A stretch of 64,000 nt of DNA, taken from assembly GCF_029625335.1 (NCBI RefSeq), contig NZ_CP121111.1, forward strand, positions 2,418,001 to 2,482,000, in the 5' to 3' direction. Below, one piece after another: positions 1 to 9,384 of the stretch. The notes under the pieces are model-generated. The model was not told where the DNA came from, searched no databases, and saw nothing but the letters and a program-made list of their open reading frames with translations. How positions within the stretch are numbered: the stretch's first letter is position 1; every line of letters begins with the position of its first letter. Position numbers and translations under genes: made by a program. The DNA is from Flavobacterium nitratireducens (GTDB lineage Bacteria > Bacteroidota > Bacteroidia > Flavobacteriales > Flavobacteriaceae).

Positions 1-972
1 TTTCAGCCTGATATGGCAAAATCCTGTTTGGATTACCGTTCTGACCGTTTAGAAAAAGCCAAGCAAAAAGCGATTGTTTACGGTTACAAAGGAGCAATGT
101 ATCCCTGGGAATCTGATGATACTGGTGAAGAAGCTACCCCAACCTGGGCATTGACAGGAATTTTTGAACAACATATTACCGCAGATGTTTCAATTGCATT
201 TTGGAATTACTTCTCTTATACGCAAGATAAGGTTTGGTTAAAAAAAGAATGGAATGTTTTAAAAGAAACTGCCGATTTTTGGGTTAGTCGTGTGCATAAG
301 AATAGTGATGGGAGTTATTCGATTTTAAATGTTGTTGGTGCAGATGAGTATGCACAGCACATTGATGATAATGCATTTACAAATGCATCTGTAATTGAAT
401 CTTTAAAAAACACTATTAAGGCAGCTACAATTCTTGGTGAGCCAATTGATAAGCGGTGGGTAGAGGTGTCTGAGCGTTTATTAATTCATGCCAAAAATGG
501 TATTACACAAAATTACAGAGGTTATGATGGGCAAATGATTAAACAGGCTGATGTAAATTTGTTAGCTTATCCATTGCATGTAATTACAGATACAAAACAA
601 ATTGAAAGAGATTTAGAGTATTATTCTGCTAAGATTGATCCTAAAGATGGTCCGGCTATGGCATCCGGTGTATTATCTGTTTTATATGCCCGTCAGGGCA
701 ATGCCCAAAAAGCTTATGATTATTTTGTAAAATCGTATTTACCAAATAGTCGACCTCCATTCGGAGTGTTTTCTGAATCGGCTAATAGTAATAATCCCTA
801 TTTTGCTACAGGCGCTGGAGCTATGCTGCAAGCAGTTATTTATGGTTTTGGAGGAGTTGAGTTAACGGATAGTGGTTTGAAATTCAATAAAGGAATTTTA
901 CCCGAAAAATGGAAATCTTTAAAAATTATTGGTGTAGGTTCTGAAGAAAATACAATTGTAATCAAAAAATAA
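1..972 (+). CDS. GH65 family glycoside hydrolase/phosphorylase, C-terminal part (5' truncated by window)
   Basis: The reading frame is open from base 1, so the gene starts upstream and only about the last 323 residues are present. The fragment matches the (alpha/alpha)6 catalytic barrel of GH65 (acid trehalase, kojibiose hydrolase and ATHL1 type). It has the block GYKGAMYPWESDDTGEEA near its start, then GADEYAQHIDDNAFTNA, which corresponds to the xDEYHxxVxNNAYTN block carrying the general acid Glu. Later come GPAMASGVLSVL, VFSESANSNN and a C-terminal TGAGAMLQAVIYGFGGVEL. The VFSE glutamate is a candidate general base of an inverting hydrolase; that assignment is inferred. The substrate is probably an alpha-glucosyl disaccharide such as trehalose or kojibiose. 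The N-terminus, and so any signal peptide, is not visible. A strong terminator follows, so it ends a transcription unit just before the SusC promoter. Family confidence is high; substrate is unknown. Confidence 0.85.
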   Translation, partial: FQPDMAKSCLDYRSDRLEKAKQKAIVYGYKGAMYPWESDDTGEEATPTWALTGIFEQHITADVSIAFWNYFSYTQDKVWLKKEWNVLKETADFWVSRVHKNSDGSYSILNVVGADEYAQHIDDNAFTNASVIESLKNTIKAATILGEPIDKRWVEVSERLLIHAKNGITQNYRGYDGQMIKQADVNLLAYPLHVITDTKQIERDLEYYSAKIDPKDGPAMASGVLSVLYARQGNAQKAYDYFVKSYLPNSRPPFGVFSESANSNNPYFATGAGAMLQAVIYGFGGVELTDSGLKFNKGILPEKWKSLKIIGVGSEENTIVIKK

Positions 973-1021
973 AAATCGAAAAATTAAATAAATCTTTTAT
1001 CGTTTTTGAAAAAGTTTTTTT

Positions 1022-1058
1022 AAGGACTGTCTCGGCTTTTGAGGCAGTCCTTTTTTTA
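1022..1058 (+). terminator. Rho-independent terminator after the GH65 gene
   Basis: A 12-bp stem (AAGGACTGTCTC at 1022-1033 pairing with GAGGCAGTCCTT at 1041-1052, one G-U pair) has a 7-nt loop and is followed by a T tract. It lies 50 bases after the GH65 stop codon and separates that gene from the SusC unit. Confidence 0.9.
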
Positions 1059-1228
1059 TATTAATGATGAAGTTGTCTTAAAATCTTATAAAAGTTAAAG
1101 TTTTACTAATTTGTGAATCACAAAGCAAATCCTGTAAAAAATGTAATATGTGTTTTTTTTAAATTAAATAATTATTATTAATGTAAAATTAATATTGATA
1201 TTGATATTTTATAATATTATCATCTAAA

Positions 1229-1267
1229 AATCGAAAACGTTTTCGATTCATCTAAAACGTTTTCGAT
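1229..1267. promoter_or_regulatory. Two tandem LacI-type operator palindromes upstream of susC
   Basis: Bases 1229-1248 form a perfect 20-bp palindrome, AATCGAAAACGTTTTCGATT. Bases 1250-1267 hold a second copy (ATCTAAAACGTTTTCGAT) with one mismatched pair. The centres are 20 bp apart, about two helical turns, so two dimers would bind the same DNA face. The CG-centred AAAACGTTTT core is typical of LacI/GalR-family operators. The pair lies just upstream of the probable -33 element, a position more usual for activation than for steric repression. A matching pair occurs at 14968-15000 before the second sugar operon. No regulator gene is present in the window. Confidence 0.8.
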
Positions 1268-1275
1268 TTTCGATT

Positions 1276-1309
1276 TTGATTATTTAACATAATTTTATCA
1301 TTATGTTTA
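1276..1309 (+). promoter_or_regulatory. Probable susC promoter (Bacteroidota type)
   Basis: TTG at 1276-1278 is followed after 23 bp by TATGTTTA at 1302-1309, one base from the TAnnTTTG consensus. The predicted start of transcription near 1316 would give a leader of about 48 nt before the susC ATG. The match is imperfect. Confidence 0.4.
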
Positions 1310-1363
1310 TCCTCGAATTTAAAAACCATTCAAAATTATTATTAACCAACTTATTTATTACGT

Positions 1364-4318
1364 ATGAAAAATAGTCTACTTAAAGGCTTGATGGTGCTTG
1401 TAACCATTCTATGTACAAGTTTGACATATTCGCAGGATGTGTCAGGAACTGTATCAGACGCAGGAGGTCCTCTTCCGGGGGTTACTGTATCAATTAAAGG
1501 AACTACTAAATCAACTCAGACAGATTTTGCTGGTAAATACACCATCAAAAATATTGGGTCTAAAGCTGTATTAGTTTTTACTTTTATTGGTTTTAAAACA
1601 CAAGAAATTAGTGCGGATGGCAAGTCGACGGTAAATGTAACTTTAAAAGAAGAGTCAGCAGAATTGAAAGAAGTTGTTGTAGTTGGTTACGGATCCGTGA
1701 AGAAAAAAGATGCAACTGGAGCAGTAGATCAAATTTCAGCAAAGAAATTTGATAATGTGGCTGCTACAAACCCAGCATCATTGTTACAAGGAAAAGTAGC
1801 AGGTGTTCAAATTACATCTTCAAGTGGTGAGCCAGGAGCTTCAAATTCAATCAGAATTCGTGGTAATGGTACATTGCGTTCAGGAAATGGTCCTCTTATC
1901 GTTGTAGACGGTGTGCCTTTGGCTGGAGGAGACGTTAGTGCTGGAGGTGCAAGTTTAGGTAATGGTACAATGAGTGCCAAAGATCCATTAAGTTTCATCA
2001 ATCAAAATGATATCGAAAGTATGACTATTTTGAAAGATGCTTCTTCTACTGCAATTTATGGTGCTCGTGGTGCAAATGGGGTAATTATCATTACAACTAA
2101 AAAAGGAAAATCTAAAGATCCTGAATTGACTTATTCTACATCTTTTGCAACTTCTTCTTTTGCTTCAGACTTTGATGTTTTGTCAACTTCAGAATTCATT
2201 AAGCTTACTGCGCCAGAAAAACAATTTGGAGGGTCTTATAACTGGAAAAAACAAGTGTTACAAACAGGAGGGGCTATGAATCATGATTTATCATATTCAA
2301 GCGGTACAGATAAATCAAATACAAGAATTTCCTTGGGTATGTCTAATACTGATGGTATTATCAGAAATACTGGATTAGATAAATACACTGCTAGTTTGTA
2401 TAATTCAAATGATTTAATAGATGGAAGAGTGAAATTAGAAACTCGTATTTCTTATTCAAATCTAAAAGATCAAAGAGCTTTAACAACTACCAATACTGGA
2501 TATATTGGTGACGTATTAAGTTCTGCATTGTACTGGAATCCAACAAGAAATGTTAAAAATTCTGATGGGTCATATGTTAGAGTTTCAGGAGATTATATTA
2601 ACCCTGTTCATTTGTTGAATTCTTATTCTAACAGAGGTGATTTGTCTAAATTTTTAGGAAGTCTTACGACTACTGTAAAATTGACTGATAATTTGAAATA
2701 TACTGCATTGATAGGTTTTGAAACATCTAACTCTATAGTTAAACAACAAGCTACACCGGATTTAGATATTCAAGATTTTGCAAGAGCTACAAACCCTTCT
2801 GATTTGAAAGAGTATAGAGGGCAAGCTGTTGTATCAAACGATGAGAGAGTGAATAAAACAGTTGAGCATAATATTACTTACAATAAAGAATTTAGTAAAA
2901 ACTTTAGTTTAAATGCAGTTGCAGGTTATTCTTACTATAATTACTTATCTACTGGAAATTTTGTATCTGCTAAAGGATTTGCTTCTACGCAAAGAAATTT
3001 ATTGGAAAATATGGAGGGAGGAATTTCGACTGAAACCAGAACAGCTTCTTACAAAGGTTTGGTTGAAATGCAATCTGTTTTCGCAAGAGCTTCTATGGCT
3101 TTTTATGATAAATTAAATGTAGATTTAACAATCCGTCGTGACGGTTCTTCTAAAGCTGCTGCTGGTAAAAAGTATGGTAATTTCCCTTCTTTAGGTCTTG
3201 CATATAAATTAGTTTCTGGAAAAGACGGAAATGTAAATGACTTGAAATTAAGAGCTAATGTTGGAAAAACTGGTAATACAGAATTCCCTCGTAACTCATC
3301 TGTTAGTATTATTGAGTACCAAGATCCTTATAAATTTAATGTAGTGAATAATGCTAATCCAAATTTATCTTGGGAAACTACTACGTCATATGGTGTTGGT
3401 GTTGATTTTACTTTGTTAAAAAATAAATTATCTGGATCTGTTGATTATTTCCAAAAAAATACAACTGATTTGATTGTTGGTATTCCTTCAACATCTGGAC
3501 AGCCATCACCACAAGGTATTAAATATGTTAATTTACCAGCGAATTTAATTAATAAAGGTGTTGAAGTTGCATTAAATTACAATGTAATTGATACTCAAGA
3601 TTTAAGATGGGATGTTTCAGGAAATGCTGCTTTCTTAAAAAATGAAGTAAAAGATTTAGGCGCATCTAATATTTATAATGTTGGTGCAATTGATGGTGCA
3701 GGTTTAACTGATTCTTATGTTCAAAGAATACAAGATGGATATCCTTTGTATAATTATTACTTAGCTGAATTCACTGGGTATGATGCAAATGGTCTTTCTC
3801 AGTATGCTGACGGAGGTGCTCCAAAAATGTTGAATAAACAACCTCTTCCAAAAATGACTTTAGGATTTTCAACAAGTTTAGCTTATAAAGATTTCGATTT
3901 CTCAACATCACTTTATGGTAATTTTGGTCATTATTTATTCAATAATACTAATGTAGCTTTGTTCTATAAAAACCAATTGGGAGGTAAAAACGTAACTCCG
4001 GAAGTTGCTAATTCAGTTCAATCAAATTCTGATGCTAATACACCATCTACTAAATATCTTGAAAAAGGTGATTTCTTGAGATTAGGACAGTTGACTCTTG
4101 GTTATACTTTTAAAAGCAATCTTTTAGAACGTTTTAAAATGAAATCAGCTCGTTTATATGTAAATGGATCAAACTTATTTGTAATTACTAAATATTCAGG
4201 TTTTGATCCGGAAGTTGACACAAACAAAGTTAAAGATGGTATTCCATCAGCTGGTATTGATTATTTGTCTTATCCAAGAGCAAGAACTTTCTCGGTAGGT
4301 CTTAATGTAACATTTTAA
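1364..4318 (+). CDS. SusC/RagA-family TonB-dependent outer-membrane transporter
   Basis: This 984-residue protein is the outer-membrane channel of a Sus-type glycan uptake pair, which imports oligosaccharides using TonB energy. It has a signal peptide (residues 1-24, ending TYSQ) and a carboxypeptidase-regulatory-like beta-sandwich (about 25-100, with GTVSDAGGPLPGVTVSIKGT). The SusC signature KEVVVVGYGSVKKKD follows, then a plug domain (about 110-235) with SIRIRGNGTLRSGNGPLIVV and DASSTAIYGARGANGVI. The rest is a 22-strand barrel ending in the aromatic F that BamA recognises. At 984 residues it is a typical length. The susD gene follows 11 bp downstream, so the two are co-transcribed, probably under the operators at 1229-1267. 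The substrate is inferred from neighbouring genes to be a glucosyl disaccharide or alpha-glucan. Confidence 0.95.
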   Translation: MKNSLLKGLMVLVTILCTSLTYSQDVSGTVSDAGGPLPGVTVSIKGTTKSTQTDFAGKYTIKNIGSKAVLVFTFIGFKTQEISADGKSTVNVTLKEESAELKEVVVVGYGSVKKKDATGAVDQISAKKFDNVAATNPASLLQGKVAGVQITSSSGEPGASNSIRIRGNGTLRSGNGPLIVVDGVPLAGGDVSAGGASLGNGTMSAKDPLSFINQNDIESMTILKDASSTAIYGARGANGVIIITTKKGKSKDPELTYSTSFATSSFASDFDVLSTSEFIKLTAPEKQFGGSYNWKKQVLQTGGAMNHDLSYSSGTDKSNTRISLGMSNTDGIIRNTGLDKYTASLYNSNDLIDGRVKLETRISYSNLKDQRALTTTNTGYIGDVLSSALYWNPTRNVKNSDGSYVRVSGDYINPVHLLNSYSNRGDLSKFLGSLTTTVKLTDNLKYTALIGFETSNSIVKQQATPDLDIQDFARATNPSDLKEYRGQAVVSNDERVNKTVEHNITYNKEFSKNFSLNAVAGYSYYNYLSTGNFVSAKGFASTQRNLLENMEGGISTETRTASYKGLVEMQSVFARASMAFYDKLNVDLTIRRDGSSKAAAGKKYGNFPSLGLAYKLVSGKDGNVNDLKLRANVGKTGNTEFPRNSSVSIIEYQDPYKFNVVNNANPNLSWETTTSYGVGVDFTLLKNKLSGSVDYFQKNTTDLIVGIPSTSGQPSPQGIKYVNLPANLINKGVEVALNYNVIDTQDLRWDVSGNAAFLKNEVKDLGASNIYNVGAIDGAGLTDSYVQRIQDGYPLYNYYLAEFTGYDANGLSQYADGGAPKMLNKQPLPKMTLGFSTSLAYKDFDFSTSLYGNFGHYLFNNTNVALFYKNQLGGKNVTPEVANSVQSNSDANTPSTKYLEKGDFLRLGQLTLGYTFKSNLLERFKMKSARLYVNGSNLFVITKYSGFDPEVDTNKVKDGIPSAGIDYLSYPRARTFSVGLNVTF

Positions 4319-4329
4319 TTAGAATAAAA

Positions 4330-5895
4330 ATGAAAAATATAAAATTTTTAAAGTACAGTATTTATGCAGGAGCATTGGTTCTTGGAGTTAGTTGTACTGA
4401 TTTAGATGAAAAAGTGCTAGACGCAACTTTAACTGAAAACGCAAATGCGGATGCAGTAATTAATTCGGCATATAGCGGTCTTCTTAAAATACAAACTCAA
4501 GATGGTGTTTTTGCGGTTCAAGAAGTAACTACTGACTTTGTTATTGTTCCAACCCGTGCAGGTGACTGGGGTGATGGTGGAGCATGGTTAGAAAATCACT
4601 TTCATACATGGACAGCTAATAGTAGAGAAGTGAATACAGCTTGGAAACATATGTTATCAAGTGTTTATAATTGTGATTTGGCATTAAGTCTGAAAACAAT
4701 CACTCCTTCAAATAAAGCGCAAGCTCAATTTTTGAAAGCGTTCTATTATTACATGGCTATCGATATGTATGGTCAAGTTCCTTATCGTGAAGCAGGTAGT
4801 GATCCTAATGATTTTCCAAAAGTATGGGACTCTCCTACTGCGACTGCTCAAATTATTGCTTTGTTAGAAGAGGCTTTGCCAAATTTACCTGATAAAAATG
4901 CATCAGATCCTTCAATCGCAAATAAAGATGCTGCAAGATTTTTGTTGGCTAAAATTTATTTGAACAAGGCAGTTTTTGATTCGCCTTCACATACAGGTTT
5001 TAATGCTAACAATGCTGATAATATGAACAAAGTTATTCAGTATGTTGATCAAATTTCTTCTTCTGTAACTTTAGCTAATGATTATTGGGATAACTTTAAG
5101 CCTTCTAATAATACTTCTCCAGAGTTAATTTTAACTGCTAGAAACGTTTTAGGTGTTGATGCTGTTGCTGGTTTAGGAGTAAATGGTATGAGATCAAGAT
5201 GGTATATGGCTAACCACTATAATCAAGTGCCTTCAGGATGGAATGGATTTTCAGTATTACAAGAATACTATAATCAATTCAATCCTACTGATAGACGTAT
5301 TTTGAATAATGATGAAGCAATTATCAAAACTTTTGGAAGTCCTTTAGGAATGCGTATTGGTCAACAATATGCTCCAGGTGGTACTGTTGCTTTAAAAACC
5401 AGAGGTCAAAATGGTGATCGTCCATTGAACTTTCAGAGTGACCTTGCTGGTTTGCCAGCAGACGGAAAAATTGTTGCCGAAGACTGGTTAGAAAGATGGG
5501 GTATCCGTCCTCAAAAATATATTCCGGATGTTTCTAATATGGATAAACCAGAAAATGATTATGTTTTATTCCGTTATGCAGATGCATTGTTGATGAAAGC
5601 TGAGGCTATCTTAAGAGGAGGAACTAGTACTACAACTACAACAGCAATCGCAGCTCAATTACAAAGTCGTCAAGGAATTACTACTATTGTTGATTTGTCA
5701 ACATTAGATGGTTTGTATAAAGCTAGAGCTACTGAATTATGGGAAGAAGGTTGGAGAAGAAATGATATGATTCGTTTTGGTAAGTATACTACATCTAGAG
5801 CAACTATGACAAACACAGATGCATATAGAGTGTTGTTACCTATTCCAACGACTGCTTTATTAAATCCAAATATTAAACAAAATCCTGGTTATTAG
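4330..5895 (+). CDS. SusD/RagB-family glycan-binding outer-membrane lipoprotein
   Basis: The 521-residue protein is the surface lipoprotein that caps the SusC channel and binds the glycan. The N-terminus carries a lipoprotein signal with lipobox LGVSC and acidic residues right after the Cys (TDLDEK), consistent with surface export. The N-terminal helical region contains FLKAFYYYMAIDMYGQVPYRE and KDAARFLLAKIYLNKAVF, which are TPR-like segments typical of SusD. The C-terminal part has the family blocks VLFRYADALLMKAEA and ATELWEEGWRRNDMIRFGKY. It lies 11 bp after susC, and a strong terminator follows it, so susCD form a compact unit. Confidence 0.95.
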   Translation: MKNIKFLKYSIYAGALVLGVSCTDLDEKVLDATLTENANADAVINSAYSGLLKIQTQDGVFAVQEVTTDFVIVPTRAGDWGDGGAWLENHFHTWTANSREVNTAWKHMLSSVYNCDLALSLKTITPSNKAQAQFLKAFYYYMAIDMYGQVPYREAGSDPNDFPKVWDSPTATAQIIALLEEALPNLPDKNASDPSIANKDAARFLLAKIYLNKAVFDSPSHTGFNANNADNMNKVIQYVDQISSSVTLANDYWDNFKPSNNTSPELILTARNVLGVDAVAGLGVNGMRSRWYMANHYNQVPSGWNGFSVLQEYYNQFNPTDRRILNNDEAIIKTFGSPLGMRIGQQYAPGGTVALKTRGQNGDRPLNFQSDLAGLPADGKIVAEDWLERWGIRPQKYIPDVSNMDKPENDYVLFRYADALLMKAEAILRGGTSTTTTTAIAAQLQSRQGITTIVDLSTLDGLYKARATELWEEGWRRNDMIRFGKYTTSRATMTNTDAYRVLLPIPTTALLNPNIKQNPGY

Positions 5896-5926
5896 TATTT
5901 GTTTAAAATTGGTTAGTTAGTGTGAA

Positions 5927-5959
5927 AAGGAGGGCAATCATTGCCCTCCTTGTTTTTTT
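5927..5959 (+). terminator. Rho-independent terminator after susD
   Basis: An 11-bp perfect stem (AAGGAGGGCAA at 5927-5937, TTGCCCTCCTT at 5941-5951) has a 3-nt loop and is followed by GTTTTTTT. It lies 32 bases past the susD stop. Read-through may still feed the FG-GAP genes downstream. Confidence 0.9.
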
Positions 5960-6081
5960 ATAGAAATTTATTTACCATTTTTTTTACTATTAAATAAGTA
6001 TTTCTGTGTGAATTTTATTTTTTTGAATAACAATATCCATAAATTGCAAGTGTAATTAATTATAAATTAAACGATTTTAAA

Positions 6082-9000
6082 ATGTACAGGATTCTTCTAC
6101 TTTTTATTTTATTAAATACTATTTTGAGTTGTTCCAAAGATAATGAGGATACACTTTTTAGCAAATTAGATTCTTCTGAAACAGGAATTCAATTCGTAAA
6201 CGAGGTTAAAAATGAGAAGAATATGAATATATTCAAATATCGTAATTTTTATAATGGAGGAGGCGTTGCTATTGGGGATATAAACAATGATGGTTTAGCC
6301 GATGTTTTTTTTACTTCAAATCAAGGTAAAAATAAATTATATCTGAATAAAGGTAATTTTAAATTTGAAGATATATCAGCTAAGTCTGGAATTGAAGGGA
6401 AAAAAGCATGGTCTACCGGTGTGGTTATGGTTGATATTAACAACGATGGTTTTTTAGATATTTATGTATGTGATGCCGGAAGTAATATTGATGCAATCAG
6501 AAAAAGTCAATTATATATTAATAATGGCAATAATACATTCACTGAAAAAGCAGCAGAATATAATTTAGCCGATACAGGAATTACTACACATGCAGCATTT
6601 TTTGATTATGATAAAGATGGAGATTTAGATTGTTATATATTGAATAATAGTTTTATTCCGGTAAGTTCTTTAAATTACTCTAATAAACGTGAACTACGAG
6701 ATAAAGACTGGGATGTACCTGAAATTCTAAAAGGAGGTGGTGATAAATTGCTTAGAAACGATGGGGGTAAATTTGTTGATGTAAGTGAAGAATCTGGTAT
6801 ATTTGGAAGCCTAATTGGTTTTGGTTTAGGAGTTACTGTAGGTGATGTTAATGGAGATACATACCCAGATATTTATATTTCAAATGATTTTTATGAGAGA
6901 GATTATTTATATATAAACAATACAAATGGTACTTTCTCTGAAAAAATCCAAGATATGACTACACACATTAGTCAGTCGTCAATGGGAGCTGATTTTGCAG
7001 ATATTAATAATGATGGTCGGGGTGATATTTTTACAACAGATATGTTACCTGAAGGAGATGAACGACTTAAAAATACCACAAGTTTTGATAATTATGATCT
7101 TTTGACTCGTAAGTTGAGCATGGATTTTTATAATCAATATATGTCTAATGCCTTGCAGCTTAATGATGGAGACCGCTTTACTGAAATTGCAAATTATGCT
7201 GGTGTAAGTAAAACAGATTGGAGTTGGGGAGCATTAATATTTGATATGAACAATGATGGCTACAAAGACATTTATGTTTGTAATGGTATTTACAATGATT
7301 TGACTAATCAGGATTTTATGGATTTTTTTGCTAATGAATTGATGCAAAAAATGGTGGTTACGGGTAAAAAAGAAGAAATGGAGACGATAATTGCCAAAAT
7401 GCCAAGTACGCCTATTTCTAATTATGCATTTCTAAACAACGGCAATCTTTCTTTTACAAATAAAGCAACTAACTGGGGGTTAGCTACACCAAGTTTTTCA
7501 AACGGTGCTGCTTATGGGGATTTAGATAATGATGGCGACTTAGATTTAGTAGTCAATAATGTGAATATGGAATCGTTTGTTTATAGAAATAATTCAGAGA
7601 AAAACAAAGCAAATCATTATCTTAAAGTCAAATTAAAAGGAGATAAACAAAATACATTTGCTATTGGAAGTGTTGTTGAATTGTATAGTGGGAAGGAGAT
7701 TATTCGTCAAGAACTAATTCCTTCAAGAGGGTTTCAATCTTCAGTAGATTATGTAATGACATTTGGTTTGGGTACTAAAAAAATTGATTCTTTGCAGGTT
7801 ATCTGGCCTAATGGGAAAACTCAAATTGTAAAGCAACCACGTCAAAATTATACACTTAACTTATCAATTGGAAATGCCAAAACGAATTATTTGGTAAAAG
7901 CGAATAAATCAAAACCTTTACTTAAGTCTGTTAAAACAAATTTCTTAACTCATAAGGAAAATGATTATATAGATTTTGATTATGAAGGTTTAATTTCAAA
8001 AATGCTCTCTCAGGAGGGACCATCACTTGCAATTGGTGATGTTAATGGTGATGGGAATGAAGATGTTTTTATTGGAGGGGGAAAAGGACAATCCGGTAAA
8101 ATCTATCTTAATAATGCTGCTAATAATTTTGCCATTACCAATCAAAAAGTATTTGAATTAGATTCTGCTTTTGAAGATACAGCTGCAAGTTTTTTTGATG
8201 TCGATAATGACGGAGATCTGGACCTGTTTGTAGGGTCGGGAGGTAATGAAAATATTGATATTGCTAATTATTCTAACCGCTTGTATTTGAACAACGGGAA
8301 AGGTATATTCACTAAATCCACTTCCAAAATACCTACAGCTAATACCAATGTTTCGGTAGTTACACCTTATGATTTTGATAATGATGGCGATATGGATGTT
8401 TTTGTTGGAAGTAGAAGTGTACCGGGAATATATGGAATAGATCCGAAACATCTTTTGTTGGAAAATGATGGAAAAGGAAATTTTGTTAATGTTATTGATA
8501 AAAAAGCCTTTAAGGTGAATTCGGTTGGAATGATTACCGATGCTGTTTGGGAGGATATCGATAATGATGGGAAGAAAGATTTGATAATTGTAGGAGATTG
8601 GATGGCGCCACAAATTTTTAAAAATACTGGCAGACGTTTAGCAGTATTTAATTCAAATTTGGCAGGGTTTTCAGGTTTTTGGAATTCAGTACAATGTGTG
8701 GATTTGAATAATGACGGCAAAAAAGATTTAATTTTGGGTAATAAGGGTACAAATACTTCTTATAAAGCAACGGTTAAAAACCCTATGAGATTGTTTACAA
8801 ATGATTTTGATGGAAATGGTACTATTGAACAAATTTCTACCAGATATATAGATGGAAAGGATAAACCTATTAATCTTAAACAGGAAATGGCGAAACAAAT
8901 TCCTTCAATTAAGAAGAAAAATTTGAGTTATGCAGATTATGCCAAAAAATCTGTTCAGGAAATATTTTCTACTGATGTAATAAACAGTTCATTGAAAAAA

Positions 9001-9384
9001 ACGGCTGTAATTCAGGAAAGTGTTGTGGCAATAAATAATGGAAAAGGGAATTTTAAAGTAAAAAAATTACCAACTCCTGTCCAGCTTTCATCAGTTAATA
9101 CTATTTGTGTTACTGATGTGAATCATGATGGGAATTTAGATCTAATTCTAGGAGGAAATCAATACGAGTATAAGCCACAATATAATCGTTTAGATGCCAG
9201 TTTTGGTAGTCTCTTATTAGGAGATAAAAAAGGTGATTTTTCTTGGTTGCCCTATGATAAATCTGGATTATTTATAACTGGAGAAGTACAAAAAATTAAA
9301 TGTATTAAATCTAAAAACAATTCGATAGCTGTACTAGCTGTTGTAAATAATAATACACCAAAACTATTTATAAGTAATGAATAA
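6082..9384 (+). CDS. FG-GAP/VCBS repeat lipoprotein with ASPIC/UnbV domain (CRTAC1-like), copy 1
   Basis: This is a 1100-residue exported lipoprotein; the signal peptide ends in the lipobox LSC (MYRILLLFILLNTILSC). About a dozen calcium-binding DxNxDGxxD loops (DINNDGLADV, DINNDGFLDI, DLDNDGDLDL, DVDNDGDLDL and others) mark two FG-GAP/VCBS beta-propellers, roughly residues 60-500 and 640-1090. An ASPIC/UnbV domain sits between them (about 511-590, with SRGFQSSVDYVMTFGLG and SLQVIWPNGKTQ). Such proteins often accompany SusC/SusD pairs in Bacteroidota and are thought to bind glycans at the cell surface, but no precise role is known. The next gene is a diverged paralogue that overlaps it by 8 bp, indicating tandem duplication. 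It probably starts its own transcription unit after the susD terminator. Confidence 0.9.
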   Translation: MYRILLLFILLNTILSCSKDNEDTLFSKLDSSETGIQFVNEVKNEKNMNIFKYRNFYNGGGVAIGDINNDGLADVFFTSNQGKNKLYLNKGNFKFEDISAKSGIEGKKAWSTGVVMVDINNDGFLDIYVCDAGSNIDAIRKSQLYINNGNNTFTEKAAEYNLADTGITTHAAFFDYDKDGDLDCYILNNSFIPVSSLNYSNKRELRDKDWDVPEILKGGGDKLLRNDGGKFVDVSEESGIFGSLIGFGLGVTVGDVNGDTYPDIYISNDFYERDYLYINNTNGTFSEKIQDMTTHISQSSMGADFADINNDGRGDIFTTDMLPEGDERLKNTTSFDNYDLLTRKLSMDFYNQYMSNALQLNDGDRFTEIANYAGVSKTDWSWGALIFDMNNDGYKDIYVCNGIYNDLTNQDFMDFFANELMQKMVVTGKKEEMETIIAKMPSTPISNYAFLNNGNLSFTNKATNWGLATPSFSNGAAYGDLDNDGDLDLVVNNVNMESFVYRNNSEKNKANHYLKVKLKGDKQNTFAIGSVVELYSGKEIIRQELIPSRGFQSSVDYVMTFGLGTKKIDSLQVIWPNGKTQIVKQPRQNYTLNLSIGNAKTNYLVKANKSKPLLKSVKTNFLTHKENDYIDFDYEGLISKMLSQEGPSLAIGDVNGDGNEDVFIGGGKGQSGKIYLNNAANNFAITNQKVFELDSAFEDTAASFFDVDNDGDLDLFVGSGGNENIDIANYSNRLYLNNGKGIFTKSTSKIPTANTNVSVVTPYDFDNDGDMDVFVGSRSVPGIYGIDPKHLLLENDGKGNFVNVIDKKAFKVNSVGMITDAVWEDIDNDGKKDLIIVGDWMAPQIFKNTGRRLAVFNSNLAGFSGFWNSVQCVDLNNDGKKDLILGNKGTNTSYKATVKNPMRLFTNDFDGNGTIEQISTRYIDGKDKPINLKQEMAKQIPSIKKKNLSYADYAKKSVQEIFSTDVINSSLKKTAVIQESVVAINNGKGNFKVKKLPTPVQLSSVNTICVTDVNHDGNLDLILGGNQYEYKPQYNRLDASFGSLLLGDKKGDFSWLPYDKSGLFITGEVQKIKCIKSKNNSIAVLAVVNNNTPKLFISNE

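Noticed and set aside
8158-8613. 151-codon minus-strand open frame inside the first FG-GAP gene
   Set aside because: It is antisense to well-conserved DxNxDG loops, and its Ile/Asn-rich composition mirrors the repeats; no family resemblance.
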